Below are positions 22,451 through 33,721 of a stretch of 64,000 nucleotides of DNA, one piece after another. A program made the position numbers and the translations under genes. The notes below the pieces were generated by a model, which was given only the letters and a program-made list of their open reading frames with translations, was not told where the DNA came from and searched no databases. Source of the stretch: Hetaerina americana (taxonomy: Eukaryota > Arthropoda > Insecta > Odonata > Calopterygidae); the NCBI GenBank assembly GCA_022747635.1, contig JAKTNV010000005.1, positions 90,523,469 to 90,587,468 of the forward strand, read 5' to 3'. Numbering within the stretch: position 1 is the first letter of the stretch; each line of letters starts with the position of its first letter.

Positions 22451-22789
22451 TGCTCCACTCTCCATTCACTTTCGTCAATTGGCGATGCATTTCTCCCTTT
22501 GGTTCAACTCACTTCGCGTTCGAAAACAGAATAACTGCGCCAACTTCGTACCTGGCTGTAGCAGTAAGCGAGGACCAACGGTTGCAGAATTAATGGCAGA
22601 TCGTCCCAGCGTGCCAATGTGTGGCACGTTTGGGAGGAGTAGAGGAAGCAATGTATGCAGCAGCCTGGCCATCAGCAGCGCAACACACCGTTTCTCCATG
22701 GCCCCAGTGCTTTGGAGGATACATAATAATTAGTTCCTAGAAATATTCAGTACGTAAAGTTAAGTTAATCAGTCAGCTAAGTTAATTAA

Positions 22790-23608
22790 GGGAAATTCGC
22801 AAACTCAGGTTTGCTGATTACCAAGCTCTAGTTTACCAGTCAGCCATGGGGTAGCAAGCATTGCTGAGTAAATTAGAAAATAAATTATAGGGGTGAGAAT
22901 AAATGGTAAAAAATAAAAGTAATACGTTTTTCCAGAAAGGAAAGGTTAAATTGAAAGTTAAAATAAGAGGGCAAAAACTAGAGTTGGTGGAACATTTTAC
23001 GTATCTCGGAAGTGTTTTGGACCAACACGGTCAAAGTAGTAGGGACGTAAGGAAAAGAATTGCATAAGGCAAAGAACTCTCACAAGGAGGAGAGACAGGG
23101 ACGTTGAGTAAAGACGTTAAGAAAAGACTCGTAAAAACTTCGATATGGAGCGCAGGCACGGAAACGTGGTCTTTTTCAAATGAAAAAGACTTTTGAAATG
23201 TGCGTGTGGAGAAGTATGGAGAAGGTGACATGGACTGAAAGGAAATCACATGAGGAAGAAATAAGTAGGCGAGGAGATGGGTTTGTTGGGAGAAATCCTA
23301 AGGAGGCAGGAAAAATGGATGAAGGTATTTTTCTTTTTTACGGTTGGTGACCTAACACCCCCCGCCACACGCCCTTGCGGCGGCTTGCGGGGTATTATGT
23401 AGATGTAGATGTAGATGAAGGGCGTATTGGTCGGCAGTGGCATGGTGTAGACGGCATGTAATAGAAGGGAGAACGTTACGCAAACGAGGAAAGGGGAGTA
23501 ATAGGGCATAAGGATGCTGGACGGGATGAAAGAAGTTTATGGAAATAAAGAGGGAATTGCGGCTTAGGATGTTGGGTTGTGTTTTGTTAGGAGAGATAAG
23601 AGAATTGT
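22790..23608 (+). mobile_element. RTE-type LINE 3' part, interrupted
   Basis: The + strand starts at the RT active site (FADY in place of FADD: gtttgctgattaccaagc) and runs through the thumb (KVKIRGQKLELVEHFTYLGS) and C-terminal region to the 3' UTR. An insertion of the GC-hairpin repeat at 23331-23420 is flanked by gatgaagg on both sides. Confidence 0.75.
23331..23420 (+). repeat. 3' end of GC-hairpin repeat inside RTE
   Basis: Hairpin ccccccgccacacgccc...cttgcggggtattatg and (GTAGAT)3 end. The short gatgaagg duplication on both sides of the insert indicates target-primed insertion. Confidence 0.8.
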
Positions 23609-24369
23609 TTGGTTGTTCCATCGAAAACCTATTTTAACCGACATATTACCGATAATCAATGTCAAATTAATTAAAATTTAAAAACATAATCAGTCAAAAA
23701 AAGTGACAAAAAAGGAGGAAACGTTATATGCGTCTGTTTGTGTGTGTAAGGATGGCGGTTACAGCACATAACGAAAGTCACAAACGGCGAAAAACAAATT
23801 CAACCCCAAAGTACACACCGTGGCTAATACACGGGTAGTAGGGAGGTGACAACGGACCGGTGTGGTGGAAATGAGAGGCACGGACAGAATTGGCAAAGGA
23901 AGAAACGCTGGGTGGGATGAGAGAAGTGATCTCGAGGAATGAAGGAAAGAATGTCGCGGCATGAAGAGAAAAGCGGAGGGAGGGGAGGAGAAACACCTCC
24001 ATGGCAGGCAGGCCACCCGCGACGATGGACTGAGCAGATCAGATGAGTTTGATGCGAACTTATTACGTTTCAAGCTAGAGTCCGTCTCTATATAATATTT
24101 TATGTTGATTTATTCATTTTATCTCTCATTGGTGGACATTTAATTCCCATCGGGATGGGTTTCCAATCGCTGAAGGAAAGAAAAATGTTTCGAGTTTTGC
24201 AAAACTATTCGAATTGCGAGCTTTGAAAACAGCTTACAGGTAGGTCGTTTCCTAATACCGCGGCACTTTCGACGGCGGAATCATGTTGCGGCGTGAGAGA
24301 CACCCTGGCGTCTTGTCATACGAAGGTAATTTGAAAATTTCTCGAGGGGGAATAGATTTAAACGACTCA
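23609..24369. other. Nothing recognised
   Basis: A purine-rich block at 23840-24010 has open frames on minus but no motifs. No element or gene recognised. Confidence 0.35.
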
Positions 24370-25292
24370 CCTCAGTGAAACTTTTTTATTTTTCAATATC
24401 GTCTCCCTGTACACTAATACACTTCGTCCAGCGATGTTCCAAAGTCTTAATCCCACCTCGAAAATTATATTCTTTCAATACTGCAAAATGCCCGTTTACT
24501 TCAGCTGTTACTTCTTTGTTTGAAGAGGATCTCCATCCACCGAGGAAAATTTTGATCTAAAGGAAGAGATGGAAATCGGATGGAGCCAAATCAGCCGGAT
24601 GTTCCAACAATTCGTATCTTAGCTCACGTATTTTTGCCATGACAACAGCACGTGTGTGGGCGTGCATTGCCTTGATGACCGATGACCTTTTTTTTCCTTA
24701 CCAAACTGTCCTTTTTTTCGTGTATCTTTTGCTGTGGTTGGTCCAGGAAGTTAGCATAGTATTGTGTATTAATTGTTTGACCAGTGGAAAGATAACCTAT
24801 TAGTGGAATCCCTTTCGCATCCCAGAACACTGAAGCATCACCTTTCGGGCCGACTGCATTGCCTTTGCTTTTTCTTTGGTGGAGGTGAATCAACATTTTT
24901 CCACTGATTTGACTGCTCCTTTGCCTCTGGAGTATGGTGGTTGGACAAAAGTGTCACATGCACTCACAAATGGCGGGTTGCTTATAAAACGGATCAAACA
25001 TTGTTCAGATGACTCATTTGTGATCCTGAGTCAAGAGTCGCTATACCTATCTAGCGGAGAATTTTCCCATGTCCAATACGTACCACTGTTAAAATGTGAT
25101 GCGCCCATTTAGATGACATCCCTCCAGCTTCCGCGATTTCTCGCACTTTCAGTCGACAATCCTCCATGACCATTCTATGCACTTTTGCAGTAATTTCTAG
25201 GGTAGTGGCCAGGCATTTTTGCCGACCACTACGCAGACCATCGTCGAAGATATCTCGACCAAACTAAAACTTGTTTCTCCACTTGGCAACAG
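24370..25292 (-). mobile_element. Mariner remnant cut by the GC-hairpin repeat
   Basis: In order on minus: HTH region (GLRSGRQKCLATT, HRMVMEDCRLKVREIAEAGG), damaged D1 region, DASVFWDAKGIPLIGYLSTG, then the second catalytic site as HQGNARPHTC (canonical HQDN, Asp replaced by Gly), and a decayed C-terminus. Many frameshifts. The N-terminal end stops exactly at the (GTAGAT)n end of the repeat at 25293. Confidence 0.8.
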
Positions 25293-25971
25293 CTCTACAT
25301 CTACATCTACACAATACCCCGCCAGGCGCCGCGAGGGCTTATGGCGGGGGATGTCAGGTCACCACCCGTAAAAGAGAACAAAACCTCATAACAAGTCAAC
25401 ACATTCATGCAAACCTATACCCACAGTGGCGTAAACATTCCTGCAAACACTCTTTCAACTTACACGCATGCAAATACATATACTATCAACTAATAAACAC
25501 ATGCACCTTATAATGTAGTAAACATTTATCCAACAACGTGCAAGCTAGAATTTGAAAAATAAGAAGTGATATTCCACCACCACAGGGACATGTAACATAC
25601 AACGGTCTCCTCCCGCAAGGATACAGGTAGGGAGTGCGACCCAACGCTGCAGGTAGCGGGGGGGTCCCCCCCCACGGAGAGTAACGAGGGATGGAAGGGG
25701 AAACTTAAAAACAAACAGAACAGAGCAAGCAATACTGTAAAGGGCACTACGTTATTTAATGGCATTCTAATGCGGTCATGCGGAAAGAAAGGGTTTTGAC
25801 AACAAAACACACGAGGTCAGTGAAAGTGCATGAAATTGAGTAGAACTAACTATTCCCTTGACGCTGAGGGTGGCGAGTGGAATATTTGCTATCCAAGTAT
25901 AACCCTGCAGCTGCTATCTCGTATTATCCGTGGGAAGAAGGAGTCCTTGAGTCTGCTAGTTCTAGCATCTA
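25293..25971 (-). repeat. 0.65-kb GC-hairpin repeat, near full length
   Basis: Minus orientation. The left edge is the ctacatctacatctac terminus with hairpin; the right edge is ggagtccttgagtctgctag-ttctagcatct. Both edges are shared with 43994-44617, which defines the family at about 0.62-0.68 kb. No protein coding capacity is seen, so it is a non-autonomous retroposon or the end of a LINE whose body is not in the window. Confidence 0.7.
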
Positions 25972-26044
25972 TTTATCAGACTTTATACTCATGATCCAAG
26001 GGACCAAAGTATGTTGGAGTGCGAATGATTTGCGAGACCTAGGT
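25957..26044. repeat. Left copy of ~88-bp direct repeat flanking PLE
   Basis: tagttctagcatctatttat...gagacctaggt recurs at 27429-27517 with two differences. The right copy is continuous with LINE sequence, so the left copy is most likely a long target-site duplication produced with the PLE insertion. Confidence 0.7.
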
Positions 26045-26120
26045 CGGAGTCCTTGAGTCTGCTAGTTCTAGCATCTGAAGAATTCTGCATGTCCGGGTTT
26101 TCACCGCGTTGTTGTTTGAA

Positions 26121-26165
26121 GCCGACAACAGTTTCGCCGAAGTTTCATCCGGCGTCTTCAGGTCG
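26121..26165 (-). ncRNA. Hammerhead ribozyme, left arm of PLE
   Basis: Minus-strand copy of the motif at 27308-27352 in the inverted arm: CTGAAGA, stem II CGCCG/CGGCG, GAAA. Confidence 0.6.
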
Positions 26166-26394
26166 AAGATGAGGGACTCAGATTTTGGCCGTCCTTATAT
26201 AGGTGGTCCCGTCCAAGTGCTGCTCTCTGATTGGTCCTTTTTCGGAGGACTCTCTTCCACGCGTTGTGGAGATGGTAGCCTTCATCTCTATTGAAATTCG
26301 CCGGGTTTTTGGCTATCTCAATAGCTTCTCTGATTAGGCGTGGGTAATATCTACTTTCTTTACTTATGATTGTAGCGTCATGGAATAGAATATC

Positions 26395-27315
26395 ATGGCC
26401 GGGTTCACTCCATTTATGCTCGGAGATGGCCGAGAGGTGAAACTGTTTGTTCGTAGTAGCCCGGAGGTGTTCTTTCATCCGAACTTTCATAGCTCGGCAT
26501 GTTTCCCCGATGTAGGCTTTCCCGACCGTTATCTAAACGCAACCTCTCACCACCATCCGCTCCAAAAGACATCTTTGGTGGACACACTAGTTCACAGAGC
26601 GTATGAAATCTCTGACGCCGATTCTTTGCTGACTGAAAAGAAACATCTCCTGAGAGCGCTAAAACAAAACGGCTATCGGAACGATATGGTCCTAAAAAGG
26701 ACCGCCAGGGAAGAAAGGCGAAGACGAGATTCTGACAAGTCAATCAAGCAGACGGAACCGGACCCAAAGGCATACGCGACTATCCCCTTCGTATCCGGAA
26801 CATCCGAGAAGATAGCCAGAATCCTTAAAAAGCACGACGTGGTGACAAGATTCAACTGCACCAAGAAAATAGCGGACGCGCTCCCCGGACCGAAGGACAA
26901 AATCTCGAAAGACCTATACGAAGGGGTCTATCAGGTACCGTGTTCATGTGGGAAAGCCTACATCGGGGAAACATGCCGAGCTATGAAAGTTCGGATGAAA
27001 GAACACCTCCGGGCTACTACGAACAAACAGTTTCACCTCTCGGCCATCTCCGAGCATAAATGGAGTGAACCCGGCCATGATATTCTATTCCATGACGCTA
27101 CAATCATAAGTAAAGAAAGTAGATATTACCCACGCCTAATCAGAGAAGCTATTGAGATAGCCAAAAACCCGGCGAATTTCAATAGAGATGAAGGCTACCA
27201 TCTCCACAACGCGTGGAAGAGAGTCCTCCGAAAAAGGACCAATCAGAGAGCAGCACTTGGACGGGACCACCTATATAAGGACGGCCAAAATCTGAGTCCC
27301 TCATCTTCGACCTGA
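26395..27315 (+). CDS. PLE C-terminal protein with GIY-YIG endonuclease
   Basis: An uninterrupted 306-codon frame. The first ~43 codons (to 26523) are antisense of the inverted arm and not genuine protein. From DRYLNATSHHHPLQKTSLVD it is PLE: a basic linker, the Cys motif VPCSCGKAYIGETCRAMKVR (the AYIG of the GIY-YIG core, then the conserved Arg), EHLRATTNKQ, SAISEHKWSEPGHDI, and the catalytic Glu region REAIEIAKNPANFNRDEGYH. GIY-YIG nicks target DNA for PLE priming. Unlike the other PLE pieces here it has no stops, so insertion was recent. The RT is absent. Confidence 0.75.
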   Translation: MAGFTPFMLGDGREVKLFVRSSPEVFFHPNFHSSACFPDVGFPDRYLNATSHHHPLQKTSLVDTLVHRAYEISDADSLLTEKKHLLRALKQNGYRNDMVLKRTAREERRRRDSDKSIKQTEPDPKAYATIPFVSGTSEKIARILKKHDVVTRFNCTKKIADALPGPKDKISKDLYEGVYQVPCSCGKAYIGETCRAMKVRMKEHLRATTNKQFHLSAISEHKWSEPGHDILFHDATIISKESRYYPRLIREAIEIAKNPANFNRDEGYHLHNAWKRVLRKRTNQRAALGRDHLYKDGQNLSPSSST

Positions 27316-27352
27316 AGACGCCGGATGAAACTTCGGCGAAACTGTTGTCGGC
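27308..27352 (+). ncRNA. Hammerhead ribozyme, right arm of PLE
   Basis: Sits just before and across the PLE stop codon (27313-27315) and into the 3' region. CTGAAGA (27312-27318), stem II CGCCG-gatgaaactt-CGGCG, then GAAA, then ctgttgTC. Core bases fit CUGANGA/GAAA/UC. Stem III is not the palindromic CCNNGG of the other units and stem I pairing is poor, so activity is uncertain. Confidence 0.6.
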
Positions 27353-27428
27353 TTCAAACAACAACGCGGTGAAAACCCGGACATGCAGAATTCTTCAAGC
27401 CACCGCCGCGAAAATCTACGCAGCCATA

Positions 27429-27517
27429 TAGTTCTAGCATCTATTTATCGGACTTTATACTCATGATCCAAGGGACCAAAAGTATGTTGGAGTGCGAATG
27501 ATTTGCGAGACCTAGGT
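27429..27517. repeat. Right copy of ~88-bp direct repeat flanking PLE
   Basis: Pairs with 25957-26044. Continuous with the CR1-like LINE on its right, so it represents the original target. Confidence 0.7.
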
Positions 27518-28130
27518 GCTGCAATATGCGGATCTGAATTTATTTAGTAAGTTCAACCTAGCCTTGAATCGTCTCTCTTCTAATGATTCCCAACCCATCT
27601 CCACAAGCATTTCGGTGACGCTTTTCGTTTTATCGTAAGGCTTTTTAACGAAACAGGCTGCCCGGCGTTGAACCTTCTCAATATCCCGATTGAGGCCTTT
27701 TTCAGTCGGATCCCATACTCTGCATGCATATTATAAATGAGGCTTAACCAGATGGGCAGTCGAGTATGAAGGAGCAGTCTCCCAGAGAGTTCTGTAAGTC
27801 GGCAAGAATTTCCTCACGAAGTATTTAATCACACGGTGGGAACAACGCGATCTGGGGGACCCGAAAAAAACAAACCGCGAGAGTTAACAATAGGTTTGGT
27901 GCAATAGGAGAGCATGTTTCGGGTCTGAAACTGGGGCCTCTGAACAGTGCTCCAACCTCAGAGGGGTCGCACTTAACACCTGTCTTCAAAATCTTCAGTT
28001 CCTTCAGCGATTGGACCCCCTACCCTGCTCCCTCGTGGCATCTCGCGGGATAGTCGTAAACAATGGCTGTTTGTCATTAATACGGAGGATTTTGGTCCAA
28101 ACTATGGAATGTAGCGCTGAGAAAAACACC
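27518..28130 (-). mobile_element. CR1-like LINE, C-terminal part
   Basis: Minus reads RVWDPTEKGLNRDIEKVQRR, AACFVKKPYDKTKSVTEMLV and MGWESLEERRFKARLNLLN, the well known post-RT block of CR1/Jockey-type LINEs. Degraded RT thumb sequence continues to about 28130. Contains stops. Confidence 0.75.
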
Positions 28131-28700
28131 AATTCAATCGAGGACACAGGCTTAATTGACATACGGAATTAATTAATGATTTTTGTGACTCGTGAAGTAA
28201 AATAATACTTGGTTGAACATCACTATACTCCGCGAGATATCACTGTGTTTGATTGATTGATTTAATGTTGCTTTTTTCGCCAATTCCGTTAAATTCCAGG
28301 AATTTGCCCGTGAATTTTACTCGTGAAGTTGAAACAGCTCGAGGCTTCCCTAATTATAATTTTTTCACGAAGAGAGTAGCCTTGATGGAAGGAGGGAAAT
28401 GGTGTTCGTGTCTTCCCCGTTTCGCCGGTCAACAATCTCAAACTTTCTTTCGCCCTCCCTTCCACTCGCTAAAGGGCAAGAGTATTCTGCTCAAATACGT
28501 ATGTCTCTTCCCTTCTACGTCTGGGATTATGAGTTCCAAATGTCTCTTCGTCTGCATAGATCCATCGTCCTACCGTTCATCCTCCCCTCTCCCTGAAACT
28601 CTCTCACTCTCTCCGCCATCCGAAGAGTCTCAGAACGTGTCAGACATCCTTTCCTCAACACCCCTCATTACCCTCCATTTCCCTCCCATCCTTCCTTAGT
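28131..28700. other. Unassigned
   Basis: A 148-codon open frame on + (28253-28699) is Ser/Pro/Leu-rich without motifs and overlaps another open frame. Probably decayed LINE or chance. Confidence 0.3.
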
Positions 28701-29330
28701 TCTTCGATCCATCCATCTGTTCCGCTCTACAACGAAGATTCCTCGACGTCCCATTAAAATCTATGGCCATGATGAACAGAACACCAAAATGGAATGTGTA
28801 GCCTCGATCAAATACTTGGGCGTTACCCTCACTCACGACCTCCTCTCCTGGGTGATACATAAGCATACACATTGAATATGTTGAAGGGTTGACAAAAAAA
28901 TAGGATTAATTAGAAGAGTACTGGGTAAATGTGATGAAAAGCTAAAATAGAGATGTTATCTTTCGCTGGTTAAGTCTCATTTGGAATATGCTGTATTGGA
29001 TCGCATGCAGCGTAGAGGAGCTAGATTTGTAAAGCGTGTTTATGATAAACTGAGCAGCAAATCTAGATAATTAGAGGAGCTAGTTGGGGAATCACTCACG
29101 GAGCGAAAGTTAAATTACATATTAAATTACTCTTGCATAAATTGGAATGACGTCTCTTAAGTAGTGATGCTGAAAATGTATTATTACCTCCATCGTACTA
29201 CGGCAGGAAAGATCATGTCGGTAAATTTAGAGAGATCAAGTGTAGAACAAATGAATTTAAGACGTCATTTTTCTCTCGAACGATGTCCAACCTCGCTACG
29301 AAGGAAAGCTGTTGTGGGTCAAGGATAGTC
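28701..29330 (+). mobile_element. CR1-like LINE, C-terminal part
   Basis: The + strand has ECVASIKYLGVTLTHDLLSW, then VDKKIGLIRRVLGKCDEK, SHLEYA, DRMQRRGARFVKRVYDKLSS and LTERKLNY. Same family as the minus-strand LINE at 59056-61320 (GARFVKRCYDKLSS). Internal stops; 5'-truncated. Confidence 0.75.
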
Positions 29331-29339
29331 TGGTGTGTA

Positions 29340-30160
29340 ATCACCCCCTGCCAAACACCTTATGCGTTAACTTGCAGGGTACTAAATAAACTAGACAGTC
29401 CCGTCTTGCCTCTTCCTCCAACAATCACTGCCCATTAGGACACTCGATTCCCCAAATGCACCTGAGGCATGTCTAGATTTCGAATAATTCATACATCCTC
29501 CACCAGTCCACACCCATTTCCTGCGAGACATCCTAATGTGCGCTCTATCGAATGCCTTCTGGAAATTCACGAAATAAAAAATACATCCTTGTTGAACTCA
29601 GTTGAACTCAAATACGTCATTATTGCTATGGCATCACACACACCCTTCGCCTTCCTGAACCCCTACTTATCTTCTCAGTAATACTCATTATCCCTCCTCT
29701 CCATTCTTTAGTTAATGATCTCATCTTCTGCCTGCGAAGTAAAAACTCAAGGTCCTCGCCCACTGCTGCTTCTCTCTTCTTGGAAAAGATTGGAATCAAC
29801 AATGATCTAACGTCTTCAGGCCAAACTCCGCCCTCGCATGATTTCTAATTCATCAAGGGTTTCTCCTAAACTCTTGAACATCGTATGCAAGAGACTGTTT
29901 TAGCCGTTACTCTGTGGAATTTTTCCATCGTATAGAAAGAAAGAAAACACAGCAATTCCACATTTACACTTTGTTCAGACGACCATGGTTTCACCACTGC
30001 GTGGCATCTTCAGGTGAAGATACCACGCAGTGGTGAAACCATGGTCGTCTGAATAAAGTGTAAATGTGGAATTGCTGTGTTTTCTTTCTTTCTATACGAT
30101 CGTATGCAAGGATGTCATTAATCCCCAGTGCCTTTCTTGACACCATAACTTGCTAATGAT
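29340..30160 (-). mobile_element. LINE RT fragment, split by palindromic insertion
   Basis: Minus reads the RT region NKDVFFVNFQKAFDRAHI (motif A), preceded by a decayed fingers region. The palindromic ribozyme unit at 29892-30098 interrupts it, with atcgtatgcaag duplicated on both sides. RTE-like, diverged. Confidence 0.6.
29892..30098. mobile_element. 207-bp insertion: palindromic double hammerhead
   Basis: The 12-bp duplication atcgtatgcaag lies at 29880-29891 and 30099-30110. A 174-bp palindrome (29927-30100, centre 30013/30014) carries a hammerhead in each arm. Minus: CTGAAGAT, GCCAC/GTGGT stem II, GAAACC-ATGG-TC, complete core. Plus: gTGAAGA, same stem, GAAACC-ATGG-TC, first core C changed to G. 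The 5' 35 bp include ctctgtggaattt, similar to the gtggaaattc module of 2092 and 63849. Confidence 0.8.
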
Positions 30161-30639
30161 TGCCAAATAATTGTTATTCCAGATAAATACGAGTAGGATG
30201 GCTATTGGTAACAAATGTAGGAAAGATTAACGATTGGAAATACAATAGATCACCAAATTTAGCTTCCACATGAGGTCATGTTGTCGGTAGATCAAAGAAG
30301 GATGAATATTTCGAGAATAATTTAGAACGGAGATCTCTAAATTTAATCCCCGAAAGCCAATCATTCTTTCGAGAGCTTTGAACACCGCAATAGGTTCACG
30401 GGAGAGAGGAAAGATATGGTAGGAAAGCTTAGATAAGCAATGGCGGACAATATTGGGAGGCGGTTTTTCGGGGTTTATGAATCATCTGAGCTGGAAATAA
30501 TTAATATGTTCAAAAAACACAAAGCAACATTTCAATGCACTTGGTACCAAAATAGGGGCCATTAAACACAATCAATGATAGACTTTATACAAACTAAGAG
30601 ACAAATAAAGAATTGCAGCCATAGATATTAGAGCGCTGA

Positions 30640-31340
30640 GGGCTGAGGTGAGTATTGATGATTGTGAGAAATATAATGTCGGTCCCAAAAATAAGTAGAC
30701 CCTGGAAATGATTAAGGACGCCTACGGGGATGCTGCCGTGAGCCACTCAACAGTTTTCGAGTGGCTTAAGCTGTTTCCGGAGGGGCGGGAGCTCGTTGAA
30801 GACGACCAGCCCGCCGGTCGCTCGTCAACTTCAAAGATCGATAAAAGTGTGGCGAAAGTAAAGGCGTTCCTGAACTCCACTGGCGTGCAAACATCCGTCT
30901 GATTGTTGATGAGTTAGGGATTTCGTACGGTAGCATCCAAAAAATTACTACCGACGAATTGGAAAGGCTTGCGCCTTTCGTTTGTGCCCAAGAGTCCTGA
31001 GTGATGGAGAAAAAGTGAATCGTGTGCACATTTCTAAGGAAATTCGGAACTGTTTCCGAGAAAACCCAAATTTCCTTGACAATTTACCAGACTTCTTCCT
31101 CTTTCTTCGGCTCAAGCGGGACCTCAATGGAAACCGATACAGCTCCGTGGAAGACGTCCAAGGGTCGTCACGGCATCTCTGAAGGGCATCTCCCGGAAAG
31201 TTAGTTTCAGAAGGCGTACCCGTAGCGGGAATCGCGTCATACGCGTTTTGGTGAAGCAAAAGGGTGCCATATCGAGGAATTCGAAGGATTTGTACCGATT
31301 AGTTCAATAAAAAAATTTAAATGAATTCAGTCCTACTACT
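30640..31340 (+). mobile_element. Mariner remnant, internally deleted
   Basis: The + strand has IKDAYGDAAVSHSTVFEWLK, FPEGRELVEDDQPAGRSST (first HTH and linker) and IVDELGISYGSIQKITTDEL (second HTH). After a deletion, a C-terminal block FLRLKRDLNGNRYSSVEDVQ resembles FPRLKRDLxGxxYxSxEDV of mariners. D1 and D2 are lost. Confidence 0.7.
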
Positions 31341-32806
31341 TTCTCATCCTTCCCTATTTATCCATTCTTTCTCCACCTAATCCTAAGACACCCCCCACTT
31401 CTATTTGCTACCCAAAATTAACAAAACTAATAACCCCGTTGTATCCAGCATCAACTCACCCACTGAACGGATCTCCGCATTAACATACCACAACCTTTGA
31501 CCCATTGTCACTTCGCTCCCTTCTTACAGGATGTTACCTCTCTCTACACCTCTATTCCCCATAAAGAAGGCCTAGAATCCTTTAAATATTATCTCTCCCA
31601 ACGAGCCACACCACACAACCCGTCCACAAGATTTCCTCATCGAACTGACCCAACTCGTCCTCACCAAAAATGAATTCAAACTTTACACCAAAATCTACTT
31701 ACAAACAAAGACACTGCAATGGGCAAGCTTATGACTCCTACATACGTCCATTTATCCATGGAAAAACTCGTGCATACCTTTCTCCATCAACAAACCTTTA
31801 AACCAGTCTTCTGGGCCCGCTAAATTGATGACATTTTCTTCCTTTGGCCCCACGGACGCGAAACTTTATCCTCCTTCATTTCCTCCCTCAACTCCTCCTG
31901 CTCGCTATGTTTCATCACACCTATATCTGATTCGAATATTAATTTCCCGCATTCACTTCCACAACAATATATTTAAAGCCTTATTCCAAATTAAACCGGC
32001 CAACAACCAACAATACCTTCATTTCAAGAGCTGCCACCCATCACATACAAAACACTCCATCACTTTCTCACTATCAGTCCTTGGCCTCCGTCCCTGCAAC
32101 AACACCCCTCCCAAAATAAATACATGGACCAGCTACACTACTCTCTCAGGAAACGCGGGTACCCTGAAAAACTGCTTAGCAATTCAATTATCAAACAGTC
32201 AACCCAATAAACTCCTCTCCCCAAACCAAACCACCCAAAAAGCCCTCACCTTATCACCACTTTCTTCCCCGGAGCCCACAAAATTAAACATATAACCCGT
32301 GAACTCTTCCCAATTATTAGTAACAGTCAGATCACATCACTGTTATTTCCACATTGTCCCTCCGTTTCGTTCAAACGCCCGTCGAACTTGCGAGACACCT
32401 TCAAGTCGAAAAAACCACCTGAGGGCACCCCTGTCTCTTCTCCGCCCCTGTCCGCACCATTCAACTGCCCACTCTGCAAATGCTGCCATTTTCTAAGACT
32501 CACCAACTCCTTTACTACCTATTCCCAACCGGACGCCACCTGCTCCTCAAAAAACATTATAAATCGCCTCTCCAGCAACTTCTGCCCTACCATCTACGTG
32601 GGCGAATGCACGACCACCCTTTACCTCCGCATGAATAACCATCGCTATTCACCCAAATCTCCCACCTTCCTTCATTATCTCATCCCTACTCACACTGCTT
32701 CCCACAACCAATCTTTAGATGACTTTTTCTCTGTTTCGGTGATTGAAACGCTTCCCAAATCTGAAAGAAGCATAGAGGTGAGAACACACGATATGGGGAA
32801 TATATA

Positions 32807-33559
32807 CGAGGGTCATCCGGAAAGTAGTACCCGTTCGTGCCGCATGAAGTGCTGACGACGCGAGTAGCCGCTGGACGAGGTCAGATAGCTTCAGTGGCTT
32901 GTCTGCCTTCTCTGAGCCAAGTTGCGTGACGCTAGCATTGCCTGTGTTGTTTCTGTGATTGTTTACAATGTTTAAAAAAATTGAGAACGCCGCCAGTTGT
33001 GAAGTGAGGGCAGTGATTAAATTCCTCAATGCAAGAAACGTTCGCCCATGTGATATTCATCGCCAATTAAAGGAGGTGTATGGAGACAATGTAATGGACG
33101 AGTCGTCTGTTCGGCGGTGGTGTCGCAACTTCAACATGGGGAGGGGGAACACACACGACGATGAGCGTTCGGAGAGACCGTCTGTCATTACAGACCAACT
33201 GGTGAGCTCAGTTGACGAATTCGTGAGGAACGATCGGCGCGTCACAATTGATGACATCTGTGAGCATTTTCCCAATGTTTCTCGAACAATTGTTCATGAA
33301 ATTGTTAAACACCATCTGCATTATGCAAAAATTTGTGCAAGATGGGTCCCTCGCGTATCTCAATGAGCTGGCGGCGAAGGACTATGCAGCAGGAATACAG
33401 AAACTTGTCACACGTTATGACAAATGCCTTAATTTGCTTGGAGATTATGTTGAGAAGTAGTTTAAAGTATCCTCTTTCAAATAAAATTTTTTATGTTTGT
33501 TAATATTTACTTTTGTGTCTTTATTTCACGAATGGGTACTACTTTCCGGATGACCCTCG
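32807..33559 (+). mobile_element. 753-bp mariner deletion derivative, copy 2
   Basis: TA duplications (32805-32806, 33560-33561), same 33-bp ends and same length as copies at 8663 and 59684. The 135-codon HTH frame (32959-33366) is open. Versus copy 1 it has Cys for Arg in RRWCRNF and Glu for Gly in SERPS. Nested in a PLE, so it is younger than that element. Confidence 0.95.
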
Positions 33560-33721
33560 TATATGCTCCCGTCATTTAAACATCCCGGGCTGAACCAGGG
33601 CCAGTGAATGCATCCAATAGCTGCCTGAATATCCCCTCCCGCCCCCTTGTCTATTTCTTATTGGTCCCTTACCTCTCCTTCCCTCACCCTTCCCCCGAAC
33701 ATTCCTCTCCGCTCTTCTCTG

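Larger units (their letters stand above)
26076..27397 (+). mobile_element. PLE insertion with 448-bp inverted terminal arms
   Basis: The left arm 26076-26523 is the inverse of the right arm 26950-27397. By eye they look identical, with the same 110-codon frame and the same ribozyme on opposite strands. The unique middle (26524-26949) encodes the region between RT and endonuclease (SHHHPLQKTSLVDTLVHRAY). The reverse transcriptase is missing, so this is a 5'-truncated copy with an inverted 3' segment attached. The ~88-bp flanking direct repeats support a single complex insertion event. Confidence 0.85.

Noticed and set aside
22182..22733. 183-codon + strand frame
   Set aside because: Largely antisense to a mariner transposase remnant on minus (21790-22450).
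26158..26490. 110-codon minus-strand frame identical to the PLE C-terminus
   Set aside because: It is the inverted arm of the PLE at 26076-27397, a duplicated end without its own upstream part, and not a separate gene.
28253..28699. 148-codon + strand frame
   Set aside because: Ser/Pro-rich with no domain, overlaps another open frame and lies between two LINE remnants.
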